From Suilimivivens sp045586385 (GTDB taxonomy: Bacteria; Bacillota; Clostridia; Lachnospirales; Lachnospiraceae), in assembly GCA_045586385.1 (NCBI GenBank), contig JAZNAE010000023.1, positions 1 through 22,811 of the forward strand: DNA of 22,811 bases, in the 5' to 3' direction. Of this stretch, positions 15,002 through 22,811 are shown in pieces (position 1 is the first letter of the stretch; each line of letters opens with the position of its first letter). The position numbers and the translations under genes are program-made. The notes beneath the pieces are model-generated. The model was not told the DNA's origin. It searched no databases and worked only from the letters and a program-made list of their open reading frames with translations.

Positions 15002-15934
15002 CTATCGATTTTCAATTGCTCCTGCAATATCTGCTCTCATATCTTCCACAGCTGCTCTTGCAGCATCGCCGAAATTTTCGGCTCCGTAGGATGCATACTT
15101 TTCCTGCTGATATGCCGCAATAATACCCCTTGAGGAGTTTACGATTGCACCAAGTCCGTCTTCATTAAAGAAGTGAACCAAATCTGCTCCCTTACCACCC
15201 TGTGCTCCATAGCCGGGAACCAGAATATAACTTTTAGGCATTACTTTACGGAGGATTTTGCCCATTTCGGGATAGGTAGCACCAACTACTGCACCGATGT
15301 AGCTGTAAGTATCACCCATATGCTCTGCGCCCCACTTGGCAACCTGCTCACCAACCATCTCATAAAGAGGCTTGTCTGTGTCCTTTAACACCCGATCTTG
15401 AAACTCACCACTACTGGGGTTGGATGTCTTTACCAGAATAAACAGTCCCTTGTTTTCTTCCTTACACACTTTAATGAAAGGATTGATACCGTCAGAACCA
15501 AGGTAAGGATTGACTGTTGCAAAATCTTCATCAAAGCCGTAGAAAGAATTGCTTCCCACCTGCACTTTTCCAAGATGTCCTACCGCATAAGCTTCAGATG
15601 TGGAGCCGATATCTCCTCTCTTCACATCTCCGATTACCACAAGATCTTTTTCTTTACAGTAATCTACTGTTTTCTTAAAGGCAATGAGTCCCGGGATTCC
15701 GAATTGCTCGTACATGGCAATCTGGGGTTTTACGGCGGGAACGATATCGTAGATATTATCCACCAGCACCTTATTATACTGCCAAATAGCTTCTGCCGCA
15801 CCTTCCAGTGTCTCACCGAAGTCTGCAAATGCTTTTTTCTGAATGTGCTCCGGAACAAATTTCATCATGGGATCCAGTCCCACTACAATAGGTGCTCCCG
15901 TCTGTTTGATTTTACTTACCAGTTTGTTAATCAT
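15002..15934 (-). CDS. pyrF: Orotidine 5'-phosphate decarboxylase (longer PyrF type)
   Basis: PyrF removes CO2 from OMP to give UMP. The catalytic Asp-x-Lys-x-x-Asp network is present in IGDVKRGDIGST, with supporting motifs VGLDPMMKFVP, AVKPQIAMYEQFG and VPGYGAQGG. At 310 residues it belongs to the longer bacterial subfamily rather than the roughly 240-residue E. coli type. The ATG is preceded by GAGGAG at normal spacing. It lies only 24 nt downstream of nrdD, which suggests cotranscription of deoxynucleotide and pyrimidine synthesis. Confidence 0.97.
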   Translation of the reverse strand: MINKLVSKIKQTGAPIVVGLDPMMKFVPEHIQKKAFADFGETLEGAAEAIWQYNKVLVDNIYDIVPAVKPQIAMYEQFGIPGLIAFKKTVDYCKEKDLVVIGDVKRGDIGSTSEAYAVGHLGKVQVGSNSFYGFDEDFATVNPYLGSDGINPFIKVCKEENKGLFILVKTSNPSSGEFQDRVLKDTDKPLYEMVGEQVAKWGAEHMGDTYSYIGAVVGATYPEMGKILRKVMPKSYILVPGYGAQGGKGADLVHFFNEDGLGAIVNSSRGIIAAYQQEKYASYGAENFGDAARAAVEDMRADIAGAIENR

Positions 15935-15958
15935 AGGATATCTCCTCGTAATATATTT

Positions 15959-18337
15959 TTATAAGGTTTCAGAAAATGCTTTGATTCTGGAAGCATTTCC
16001 GTATTTCTTTACTTTATCGCCATTTACCACTACTAATGTAGGTGCCTGCATAATCCCGTACTTCTCCACCAATTCAGGATTTTCTTCCGCATCTATCAAT
16101 ACATAACTATAATCCTTTAAATACTCTTTTGCAAGATTACAATTGGGACAGGTTTTGGTGGTAAACAGATACGCAATATTCTCTGCCGCTTGTACGGATA
16201 CCGCCTTTTCTTCTCCCGCACCATTTGAAATGGTTACCACGCTGGGAGCCGGATGTTTTAACACGGAATTCTTAACATCATAAGTCTTTCTGTTTTCATA
16301 TTCCTGTAATTTTCCGTCATTCCAATTCTGGACCGGTCTGTAGTAGCCTGTGATACGGCTGTATACTTCCGTCACCTTACCACAGTGAGGACACACATTC
16401 TGCTCTCCCGCAAGATATCCATGCTCCTTACAGATAGAGTATGTAGGTGACAATGTATAATAAGGAAGTTTATAGTTTTCTGCAATGGTTCTGATTAAAT
16501 CTGCTGCCGCCTTCCAGTCAGGAAGTTTTTCTCCCAAGAACGCATGGAATACGGTACCTGATGTGTAGAGAGTCTGCAGTTCATCTTGAATATCCAGCGC
16601 ATCAAAGATATCTGATGTAAAGTCTACCGGCAAATGGGATGAATTTGTGTAATAAGGTGTATCATCCACACCGCCCGCAGTCTTAATTGCCGGCCATTTC
16701 TTTCTGTCATGCTTTGCCAGACGATAAGTGGTACTTTCCGCAGGAGTTGCCTCTAAGTTATATAAATCACCATACTGCTCCTGATAATCGGAAAGTCTCT
16801 CACGCATGTGATTTAATACTTCTTTGGTAAATTCCTGTGTCTCCTTAGATGTCATATCTGCGCGGAGCCAGTTCGCATTTAATCCCACTTCGTTCATACC
16901 AATTAATCCAATAGTAGAGAAGTGATTGTCAAAGGAACCTAAATATCTCTTGGTGTAGGGATATAACCCTTCATCAAGCAATCTGCTGATAACACCCCTC
17001 TTAATCTTAAGAGAACGTGCTGCAATATCCATCATTTTATTTAAACGTTTATAGAAATCATCTTTGTTAGTGGAAAGATATGCGATTCTGGGCATGTTAA
17101 TGGTAACAACGCCTACGCTTCCCGTACTTTCACCGGAACCGAAGAAGCCACCTGTTTTCTTACGCAGTTCTCTAAGATCAAGGCGAAGACGACAGCACAT
17201 ACTGCGCACATCGCTGGGTTCCATATCAGAGTTAATATAGTTGGAGAAATAGGGTGTTCCGTATTTCGCCGTCATTTCAAAGAGTAATCTGTTATTCTCT
17301 GTGTCAGACCAGTCAAAATCACTTGTAATGGAATAGGTAGGGATTGGATACTGGAAGCCTCTTCCGTTGGCATCACCTTCAATCATGGTTTCAATGAACG
17401 CTTTGTTAATCATGTCCATTTCCGGCTTGCAATCTTTATATTTAAAGTCCATTTCCTTACCGCCTACGATAGCCGGAAGCTCTGCAAGGTCCGCAGGTAC
17501 GGTCCAATCAAGCGTAATATTGGAAAACGGTGCCTGTGTTCCCCAACGGCTGGGGGTATTTACTCCATAGATAAATGCTTCAATGCATTTCTTTACTTCT
17601 TTATAGGAAAGGTTGTCCACCTTTACGAACGGTGCAAGATAAGTATCAAAAGAAGAAAACGCCTGTGCACCTGCCCATTCATTTTGCATAATACCAAGGA
17701 AGTTTACCATCTGGTTGCAGAGAACGGATAAATGTGCCGCAGGTGCAGAAGTAATCTTGCCGGTAATACCGCCAAGTCCCTCTGTAATCAGTTGCTTTAA
17801 TGACCATCCCGCACAGTAGCCTGTGAGCATGGATAAATCGTGGATATGAATATCGGCATTGCGGTGTGCTTCTGAAATTTCCTGATCATAGATTTCGGAA
17901 AGCCAATAATTTGCGGTAACCGCACCGGAATTGCTTAAAATAAGTCCACCTACGGAATAGGTAACGGTAGAATTTTCTTTTACACGCCAATCTTCTACTT
18001 TTACGTAACTGTTTACCACATCTTTATAATCCAGAATAGTGGATTTCATGGTCCTCATTTTTTCACGCTGCTTACGATAAAGAATATAAGCCTTGGCAGC
18101 CTCTGCATAGCCTGCCTGCTCAAGTACCTTTTCCACACTGTCCTGAATATCTTCTACGTGAATCCCGTCATCCTGCACCTTGCTTTGGAAATCTGCAGTT
18201 ACACGAAGTGCCAGCAAATCCACCACGTCGTTATTGTACTGCACATCCGTAGCATTAAACGCTTTCATAATGGCATCACTGATTTTCGTTAATGTAAAAT
18301 CTGTTACTTCCCCTTCTCTTTTGATAACCTGAAACAT
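15959..18337 (-). CDS. nrdD: Anaerobic (class III) ribonucleoside-triphosphate reductase with a fused C-terminal redoxin domain
   Basis: NrdD reduces ribonucleoside triphosphates to dNTPs using a glycyl radical. An N-terminal ATP-cone (about 1-90) gives allosteric control. The catalytic barrel includes the MCCRLRLDLREL segment with active-site Cys. A CKEHGY...CPHCG cluster probably binds zinc, and the radical glycine is in RITGYYRP (about Gly664). After a linker a thioredoxin/glutaredoxin-like domain fills the last 75 residues or so, with the active-site motif CPNC (Cys730, Cys733) and a cis-Pro-like QAPT (about 766). This fusion suggests that electrons come from a dithiol rather than formate, which is inference. 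The ATG follows GGGAGG by 9 nt. No nrdG activase gene is adjacent. Two NrdR-like boxes lie upstream. Confidence 0.96.
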   Translation of the reverse strand: MFQVIKREGEVTDFTLTKISDAIMKAFNATDVQYNNDVVDLLALRVTADFQSKVQDDGIHVEDIQDSVEKVLEQAGYAEAAKAYILYRKQREKMRTMKSTILDYKDVVNSYVKVEDWRVKENSTVTYSVGGLILSNSGAVTANYWLSEIYDQEISEAHRNADIHIHDLSMLTGYCAGWSLKQLITEGLGGITGKITSAPAAHLSVLCNQMVNFLGIMQNEWAGAQAFSSFDTYLAPFVKVDNLSYKEVKKCIEAFIYGVNTPSRWGTQAPFSNITLDWTVPADLAELPAIVGGKEMDFKYKDCKPEMDMINKAFIETMIEGDANGRGFQYPIPTYSITSDFDWSDTENNRLLFEMTAKYGTPYFSNYINSDMEPSDVRSMCCRLRLDLRELRKKTGGFFGSGESTGSVGVVTINMPRIAYLSTNKDDFYKRLNKMMDIAARSLKIKRGVISRLLDEGLYPYTKRYLGSFDNHFSTIGLIGMNEVGLNANWLRADMTSKETQEFTKEVLNHMRERLSDYQEQYGDLYNLEATPAESTTYRLAKHDRKKWPAIKTAGGVDDTPYYTNSSHLPVDFTSDIFDALDIQDELQTLYTSGTVFHAFLGEKLPDWKAAADLIRTIAENYKLPYYTLSPTYSICKEHGYLAGEQNVCPHCGKVTEVYSRITGYYRPVQNWNDGKLQEYENRKTYDVKNSVLKHPAPSVVTISNGAGEEKAVSVQAAENIAYLFTTKTCPNCNLAKEYLKDYSYVLIDAEENPELVEKYGIMQAPTLVVVNGDKVKKYGNASRIKAFSETL

Positions 18338-18410
18338 TTAAAACAACCTCCCACTCCATAAAACAATCTGAATGTATCTCGCATTTATACCTAAAACGCT
18401 ATACATTAAA

Positions 18411-18439
18411 AGTGTATCATCTGATAGTGTAAAAGTCAA
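18411..18439 (-). promoter_or_regulatory. Promoter of nrdD (nrdD-pyrF-pyrE)
   Basis: On the minus strand TTGACT (18434-18439) and TACACT (18411-18416) are spaced 17 bp apart, roughly 75 nt before the nrdD start. The -35 lies immediately downstream of the paired NrdR-like boxes. Confidence 0.62.
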
Positions 18440-18446
18440 TTAAAAA

Positions 18447-18494
18447 ACACAAGATATTGTGTCCGTTTCTTTGCGTCGGCATAACATCTTGTGT
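18447..18494 (-). promoter_or_regulatory. Paired NrdR-like boxes upstream of nrdD (also a terminator-like hairpin)
   Basis: ACACAAGATATTGTGT (18447-18462) is a near-palindrome matching the NrdR box as I know it (close to ACACWATATATWGTGT). A weaker copy occupies 18479-18494, read on the minus strand as ACACAAGATGTTATGC. The spacer is 16 bp, so the centres are 32 bp apart, the three-turn spacing typical of NrdR pairs. NrdR represses ribonucleotide reductase genes when dNTP or ATP is ample. The two boxes also form one large inverted repeat with flanking A/T runs (18444-18498) that could end transcription of the upstream TPR gene on the minus strand, where TTTTTT follows. Confidence 0.65.
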
Positions 18495-18525
18495 TTTGAT
18501 TCTTTTTTATGATGAATATGGTTTT

Positions 18526-19575
18526 TTAACGTGTTTTCAAAAAAATATATTCTCTAGCGGCTGCTTCGTCATCCGGATAAGTTTTTAAGTATCCGTCAAG
18601 TAATACAGAGGCTTTTTTATATTCACCAAGCATCTCGTAGGCAACAATCTCATTCATTTTAAGGACCTGCATAATGCCGTTATCCTCAACATTCATAGCT
18701 GCCTGAAACGCTTCAAGGGCACCTTGGTAATCCTTCATCTGTATTTTACAAAGTCCCATTTGATTAAGCACCTGTGCATTGGCACCCTCACTCTCTAAGT
18801 AGGTATTGTAAACGCTGATGGCGTAATTATTGTCTCCCAATGTTTCATGCGTTTTCCCCAAGAAAAGAATCGCCTCATACGCTCCTGTATCTCTTGCCTT
18901 CTCCAGATAATTTCTCGCATTTTCATAATCTTCCAGATAATAACTGATACGCCCTTTTTCATAGTTGGTCATATCCTTGGTTCCGCCATTCATGGCTGTC
19001 TGCAAATACGTCTGTCCGGATTCTTTATATCCGTTATCACTTAATACACAATAAATATCTATCAGTCTGTCATAATCTTTTTCATTCAAAGAAATGGTCT
19101 TATCAAAATTAAGAAGTGCCTCTTCCAAATTCCCTTTCTCTGTATAAATAACGCCTCTCAAATAATAAGCATCCCTCTCCTGCGGACGAAGTGCAATAAT
19201 TGCATCATATGCGCTTAATGCTTTATCAAACTCTCCCTGCTTATAATATGCAGTCGCAAGATAATAATTTATATCATAATCCATGGCATCAGGTATACCG
19301 TCACTATAGGAAAGCGCTGTCTCGAAAGCAGTCGCTGCCTCAGCATACCGGGTCTTACCCATATAGGCAAGTCCCAATCCGCGGTACAGCATTCTTGGCT
19401 CTTCTTCGGCTGCCTTGGCCGCTTCAAAACTAAGCAGTGCCGCATCATAATCAAGTGCCATAACCGCTTCCATTCCGGCATCAATATTCTCTGTTCCTGA
19501 TGCAAAACTGCATCCGCTTAAAGAAAGGGTTATTACCATTAACAGTATGATTGCTTTTTGTTTTTTGCTACTCAT
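18526..19575 (-). CDS. TPR-repeat lipoprotein
   Basis: The start at ATG 19575 gives 349 residues with a basic n-region (MSSKKQKA), a hydrophobic stretch and a lipobox LSGC with Cys22, predicting lipid anchoring outside the membrane. A GTG at 19605 with AGGA upstream would add ten acidic residues and is less likely, but it remains possible. The rest is a chain of tetratricopeptide repeats, for example YLATAYYKQGEFDKALSAYD, AYYLRGVIYTEKGNLEEALL and QMGLCKIQMKDYQGALEAF. Such proteins act as protein-binding scaffolds; the partner is unknown. It follows the rRNA methyltransferase gene by 57 nt, and the NrdR-box hairpin downstream may serve as its terminator. Confidence 0.9.
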   Translation of the reverse strand: MSSKKQKAIILLMVITLSLSGCSFASGTENIDAGMEAVMALDYDAALLSFEAAKAAEEEPRMLYRGLGLAYMGKTRYAEAATAFETALSYSDGIPDAMDYDINYYLATAYYKQGEFDKALSAYDAIIALRPQERDAYYLRGVIYTEKGNLEEALLNFDKTISLNEKDYDRLIDIYCVLSDNGYKESGQTYLQTAMNGGTKDMTNYEKGRISYYLEDYENARNYLEKARDTGAYEAILFLGKTHETLGDNNYAISVYNTYLESEGANAQVLNQMGLCKIQMKDYQGALEAFQAAMNVEDNGIMQVLKMNEIVAYEMLGEYKKASVLLDGYLKTYPDDEAAAREYIFLKTR

Positions 19576-19632
19576 GTCCTCTTCCGCCCTTTCTTTTTCT
19601 TTCACTCTTATCCTATCATATCTTTGAGCCGA

Positions 19633-21006
19633 TTACCAACTTTTTCGAAGTCCTTTTGGATAATGATTTTTCATCATACCTCCGGCAGCCTTTCCCCACC
19701 CTACAGCATAATCGTCAGCGGTAATCAGGCACCAACCGGATTTGTCTGTTACAGGAAACGTTTGTCCGTTTAAATAATCCCGCATTTGCCTGTCATCTGC
19801 CCTCATATCCACACTTTGCTTTACATCAGATTTTCTCATTGCAAGTGCCAGTGCATGAGAAGGCTCAAAACGGTTTTTCTTTAAGGTTCCCAAATGAAGC
19901 CCCGGACGGAGTACCTTTAGACCTTTTAATGCCGGTGCATTCTCCGGAAGCACATAAAGCTGTTCTCCGAACTTAATGAAGGTTCCCTTAATTTCTATAT
20001 TTAAATACTCCCGTTCAAAAGCAAGATAGTCCTGATACTCTTTGGCAAGCAGTCCCTTTTCATACCCGAATCTGCTTCCCCTGTCGCGGTGTTCTGTTCT
20101 CCCTGCTTTTTCGAGCACTGCCAGATAATGTCCTTCCCCACGCAGTTTATGGGGCCAAAGTCTGATGGTATGTTCTATGCCTTTTGCGGGACTTTCTGTC
20201 CATACCGGATTCCCCTCTGCCATCCCTTCTGCCTTTTTCACGGGCAGAATCGAAAATTCAGGATATCTTTGCAAAAAACGGCTGATGGTTCCCTCATTTT
20301 CCTGTGGGGCAAAGGTGCAGGTGGAGTAGACAAGTCTTCCGCCGGCTTTTAACATCTGTGCCGCCGACTCTAATATGGTATCCTGTCTCTTTGCACACAT
20401 CTCCACGTTTTCAAGGCTCCACTCTGTGCAGGCCTCCTCATTCTTGCGGAACATCCCTTCTCCTGAACAGGGTGCATCCACTAAGATTCTGTCAAAATAT
20501 CCGGGAAAATGCTCCGCCAGTTCATCCGGCGCATGACTTACCACAATGGCATTTTTCACACCCATTCTCTCCACATTTTCAGACAAAATTTTTGCTCTGG
20601 CAGGATGAATCTCATTACAAACCAAAATCCCCTGTCCTTTCATTGCTCCTGCAATCTGCGTAGTCTTTCCGCCGGGGGATGCACATAAATCCAGTATTTT
20701 TTCACCGGGCTCAACTTCCATGTAAGTCACCGGTGCCATGGCACTGGCCTCCTGAATGTAATAAACCCCTGCCTCATGATAGGGATGTTTGCCCGGTTTA
20801 TCTTCCTCATTATAGTAATAGCCGTCTTTGTTCCACGCTACCGGCGAAAGATGAAAGGGGCATAACTCCAAAAAGCGCCCGCCATCCCCCTTTAGGGAGT
20901 TTAAGCGCAGCGCCTGATTTTTGGTTTCTTCGTAGCTTTTCACAAAGTCACTGTATTCATCTTGAAGCATTTGCTTCATACGGTCTGTAAATGCCTGTGG
21001 CAGCAT
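19633..21006 (-). CDS. rsmF: RsmB/RsmF-family rRNA (cytosine-C5) methyltransferase
   Basis: The 457-residue protein belongs to the NOL1/NOP2/Sun family. SAM-binding motif LDLCASPGGKTTQ (about 106-117) precedes VDAPCSGEGMF with Cys180 and VYSTCTFAPQENE with Cys230, the release and catalytic cysteines. The YYIQEASAMAP segment is also typical. The C-terminal 150 residues resemble the RNA-binding extension of RsmF-like enzymes, ending in KNHYPKGLRK. The expected product is 5-methylcytosine in 16S rRNA. The exact position cannot be read from sequence, so the symbol is provisional. The ATG has AGAGGTG at about 7 nt. It lies 21 nt after aspS and is likely cotranscribed with it. Confidence 0.9.
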   Translation of the reverse strand: MLPQAFTDRMKQMLQDEYSDFVKSYEETKNQALRLNSLKGDGGRFLELCPFHLSPVAWNKDGYYYNEEDKPGKHPYHEAGVYYIQEASAMAPVTYMEVEPGEKILDLCASPGGKTTQIAGAMKGQGILVCNEIHPARAKILSENVERMGVKNAIVVSHAPDELAEHFPGYFDRILVDAPCSGEGMFRKNEEACTEWSLENVEMCAKRQDTILESAAQMLKAGGRLVYSTCTFAPQENEGTISRFLQRYPEFSILPVKKAEGMAEGNPVWTESPAKGIEHTIRLWPHKLRGEGHYLAVLEKAGRTEHRDRGSRFGYEKGLLAKEYQDYLAFEREYLNIEIKGTFIKFGEQLYVLPENAPALKGLKVLRPGLHLGTLKKNRFEPSHALALAMRKSDVKQSVDMRADDRQMRDYLNGQTFPVTDKSGWCLITADDYAVGWGKAAGGMMKNHYPKGLRKSW

Positions 21007-21027
21007 ATATCACACCTCTTGTATTTC

Positions 21028-22797
21028 TTATTCGTTATCTTCCTTTTCAATATCAATCTTGATGTGCACATCCTTAAGCTGCTTTTCATCTACAGAAGAA
21101 GGTGCTCCCATCATGACATCCTGTGCAGTCTTGTTCATCGGGAAAGGAATAATCTCTCTAATGCTTTCTTCACCTGCAATGAGCATTACCATACGGTCAA
21201 CACCTGGTGCAATACCTGCATGCGGAGGTGCACCGTAGCAGAATGCATTGTACATAGCCGGGAATTTTGCTTTCACATCTTCTTCGCCAAGGCCAACCAT
21301 CTCAAAAGCCTTTACCATAATTTCAGGGTTGTGGTTACGGACCGCACCGGAGGATAATTCCACACCGTTACATACCAGGTCATACTGGTATGCAAGAATA
21401 TCCAAAGGTTCCTGATTTAAAAGTGCATCCATTCCGCCCTGAGGCATGGAGAAAGGATTGTGACAGAATTCAAGCTCACCGCTTTCTTCTCCGATTTCAT
21501 ACATAGGGAAATCTACAATCCAGCAGAATTCATAACATTCTGTCTTCATATGCTCCGGACAAATATTTCCAAGGAAACGGCGAAGAACGCCTGCGGTCTT
21601 TTGTGCCTCTAACAACTTGCCTGCAGAAAGTCCTACAAAATCTCCGTTCTTTAATCCAAGAGCATCAATGACCTGTTGTTTTCTTTCCTGTAAGAACTTG
21701 GAAATACCGCCAACAAACTCTCCGTTTTCATCTAATCTAAACCAATATACTTTGTGTCCGCACTGTACTTCCACATCTGCACAAAGTTTGTCAATTACTT
21801 TTCTTGTTCCGTTAAAGTTATCTACCACGATAGCCTTAACAGTCTGTCCTTCAAAAGGACCAAAACCGCAGTCAGCCATACATGCCGTAGCATCCTGAAG
21901 AACTAAATCAATACGAAGGTCCGGCTTATCGGAACCGTATTTATCCATTGCCTCCTTGTAAGCAATTCTTGCAAAAGGAGCAGTAGATGCAGTCTGATAC
22001 TTACCGTATTTTGCAAAAATAGGCGGAAGAACATCCTCGATTACCGCAAATACATCTTCCTGGCTGGCAAATGCCATTTCCATATCAAGCTGATAGAATT
22101 CACCGGGAGAACGATCCGCACGGGCATCTTCATCTCTAAAGCAGGGAGCCACCTGGAAATATCTGTCAAATCCAGATGTCATCAGAAGTTGCTTAAACTG
22201 CTGGGGTGCCTGGGGAAGTGCATAAAACTTGCCCGGATGATTTCTGGAAGGCACTAAATAGTCTCTTGCTCCTTCCGGAGAAGAGCATGTCAAAATAGGT
22301 GTCGTGATTTCCAAAAAGTCATGTTCTGTCATGCTCTTTCTGATTTCTGCCACGATTTTGCTTCGAAGCACAATTTTTCCTTTTACCTCAGGATTTCTTA
22401 AATCAAGGTATCTGTATTTTAATCTGGTTGTCTCATCTGCTTCCTTGGAACGGTTGATTTCAAAAGGAAGTTCGTTGTAGATACACTTACCTAAAACTTC
22501 AATCTCCTCGGGAACTACTTCTATTTCACCTGTAGGAAGGGAATCGTTTTTGCTGGAACGCTCTCTTACTATACCGGTAATGGAAAGAGTGGACTCATTG
22601 TTCACTCCGTTTAACTTCGCCATCATCTCTTCTGTTTCGATTACGACCTGGGTAACACCGTAAAAGTCGCGAAGAATCAAAAATCCAAGATTTTTGCTGA
22701 CTTTACGCATATTGTCATACCAGCCGACAATCGTAACCTTCTGACCTGCGTCAGAAATTCTTAACTGATTACAATTATGTGTTCTTGACTGTACCAT
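21028..22797 (-). CDS. aspS: Aspartate-tRNA ligase, bacterial type
   Basis: AspRS charges tRNA-Asp. The 589-residue length and domain order fit the bacterial type: an N-terminal OB-fold anticodon-binding domain (about 1-105), the class II core with motif 1 near FLEITTPIL, motif 2 at about 217-240 and motif 3 (PGVDRMVML), and an inserted GAD domain (about 290-400). Motif 2 reads FRDEDARADRSPGEFYQ, one residue longer than the usual FRDEDLRADRQPEFTQ and with Tyr for Thr. The OB-fold loop (NLGFLILRDFYG) is also shortened. All main catalytic residues appear present. The start ATG has AAAGGAG 5 nt upstream at the window edge, so the gene is complete. Whether it also charges tRNA-Asn cannot be judged here. 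Confidence 0.97.
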   Translation of the reverse strand: MVQSRTHNCNQLRISDAGQKVTIVGWYDNMRKVSKNLGFLILRDFYGVTQVVIETEEMMAKLNGVNNESTLSITGIVRERSSKNDSLPTGEIEVVPEEIEVLGKCIYNELPFEINRSKEADETTRLKYRYLDLRNPEVKGKIVLRSKIVAEIRKSMTEHDFLEITTPILTCSSPEGARDYLVPSRNHPGKFYALPQAPQQFKQLLMTSGFDRYFQVAPCFRDEDARADRSPGEFYQLDMEMAFASQEDVFAVIEDVLPPIFAKYGKYQTASTAPFARIAYKEAMDKYGSDKPDLRIDLVLQDATACMADCGFGPFEGQTVKAIVVDNFNGTRKVIDKLCADVEVQCGHKVYWFRLDENGEFVGGISKFLQERKQQVIDALGLKNGDFVGLSAGKLLEAQKTAGVLRRFLGNICPEHMKTECYEFCWIVDFPMYEIGEESGELEFCHNPFSMPQGGMDALLNQEPLDILAYQYDLVCNGVELSSGAVRNHNPEIMVKAFEMVGLGEEDVKAKFPAMYNAFCYGAPPHAGIAPGVDRMVMLIAGEESIREIIPFPMNKTAQDVMMGAPSSVDEKQLKDVHIKIDIEKEDNE

Positions 22798-22811
22798 AGT
22801 GACTCCTTTAT

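Noticed and set aside
15398..15964. Plus-strand frame of 188 codons opposite pyrF
   Set aside because: It is the complement of conserved pyrF codons with no ribosome site and no recognisable protein.
18338..18525. Possible riboswitch or T-box leader before nrdD
   Set aside because: The only structure is the NrdR-like inverted repeat upstream of the promoter; no T-box core or known aptamer motif is present in the transcribed leader.
19269..19505. Minus-strand 78-codon frame inside the TPR gene
   Set aside because: It is an out-of-frame shadow of the TPR coding sequence on the same strand, without its own ribosome site.
1..22811. CRISPR array, insertion sequence, prophage or defence system
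   Set aside because: No regularly spaced direct repeats, transposase, integrase, phage structural gene or toxin-antitoxin pair was found; almost all sequence is occupied by housekeeping genes.

Overview
This window looks like chromosomal core sequence from a low-to-moderate GC Firmicute, most likely a member of the Lachnospiraceae. The reasons are the clpC-radA order, strong AGGAGG-type ribosome binding sites, a DUF6142-like small membrane protein, a class III ribonucleotide reductase, and protein sequences typical of gut Clostridia. The family assignment is inferred from sequence style and synteny, not from a search.

The left edge (1-415) is on the plus strand: the 3' end of a LacI/GalR regulator, then tRNA-Trp(CCA) with its own perfect-consensus promoter embedded in the end of the regulator gene. 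Positions 429-917 hold a long, diverged inverted repeat (arms of about 230 nt, 22-nt loop) that fills the gap between the converging tRNA and LCP genes. The outer end of each arm is a Rho-independent terminator, one for each flanking gene. This is the least explained structure in the window.

Everything from 919 to the right end is transcribed leftward on the minus strand. In order of transcription: aspS, an RsmF-type rRNA methyltransferase, a TPR lipoprotein; then nrdD (with NrdR-like boxes), pyrF, pyrE, a previously untracked 50-aa membrane protein, a DUF6142-like protein, an M29-type aminopeptidase; then purE-purM-purN-purD, a membrane-anchored SH3 protein, clpC, a conserved 136-aa protein of unknown function, radA, and an LCP-family cell wall ligase.

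Functionally the middle of the window concentrates on nucleotide supply: dNTP synthesis without oxygen (nrdD), the last two steps of UMP synthesis (pyrF, pyrE), and four steps of purine synthesis (purE, M, N, D). The left part concerns protein quality control and DNA repair (clpC, radA) and the cell envelope (SH3 protein, LCP protein). No prophage, insertion sequence, CRISPR array or defence system was seen. The most notable points are the large inverted repeat, the NrdD-redoxin fusion with paired NrdR-like boxes and no adjacent nrdG, the unusual motif 2 of the AspRS, and several small lineage-specific proteins.
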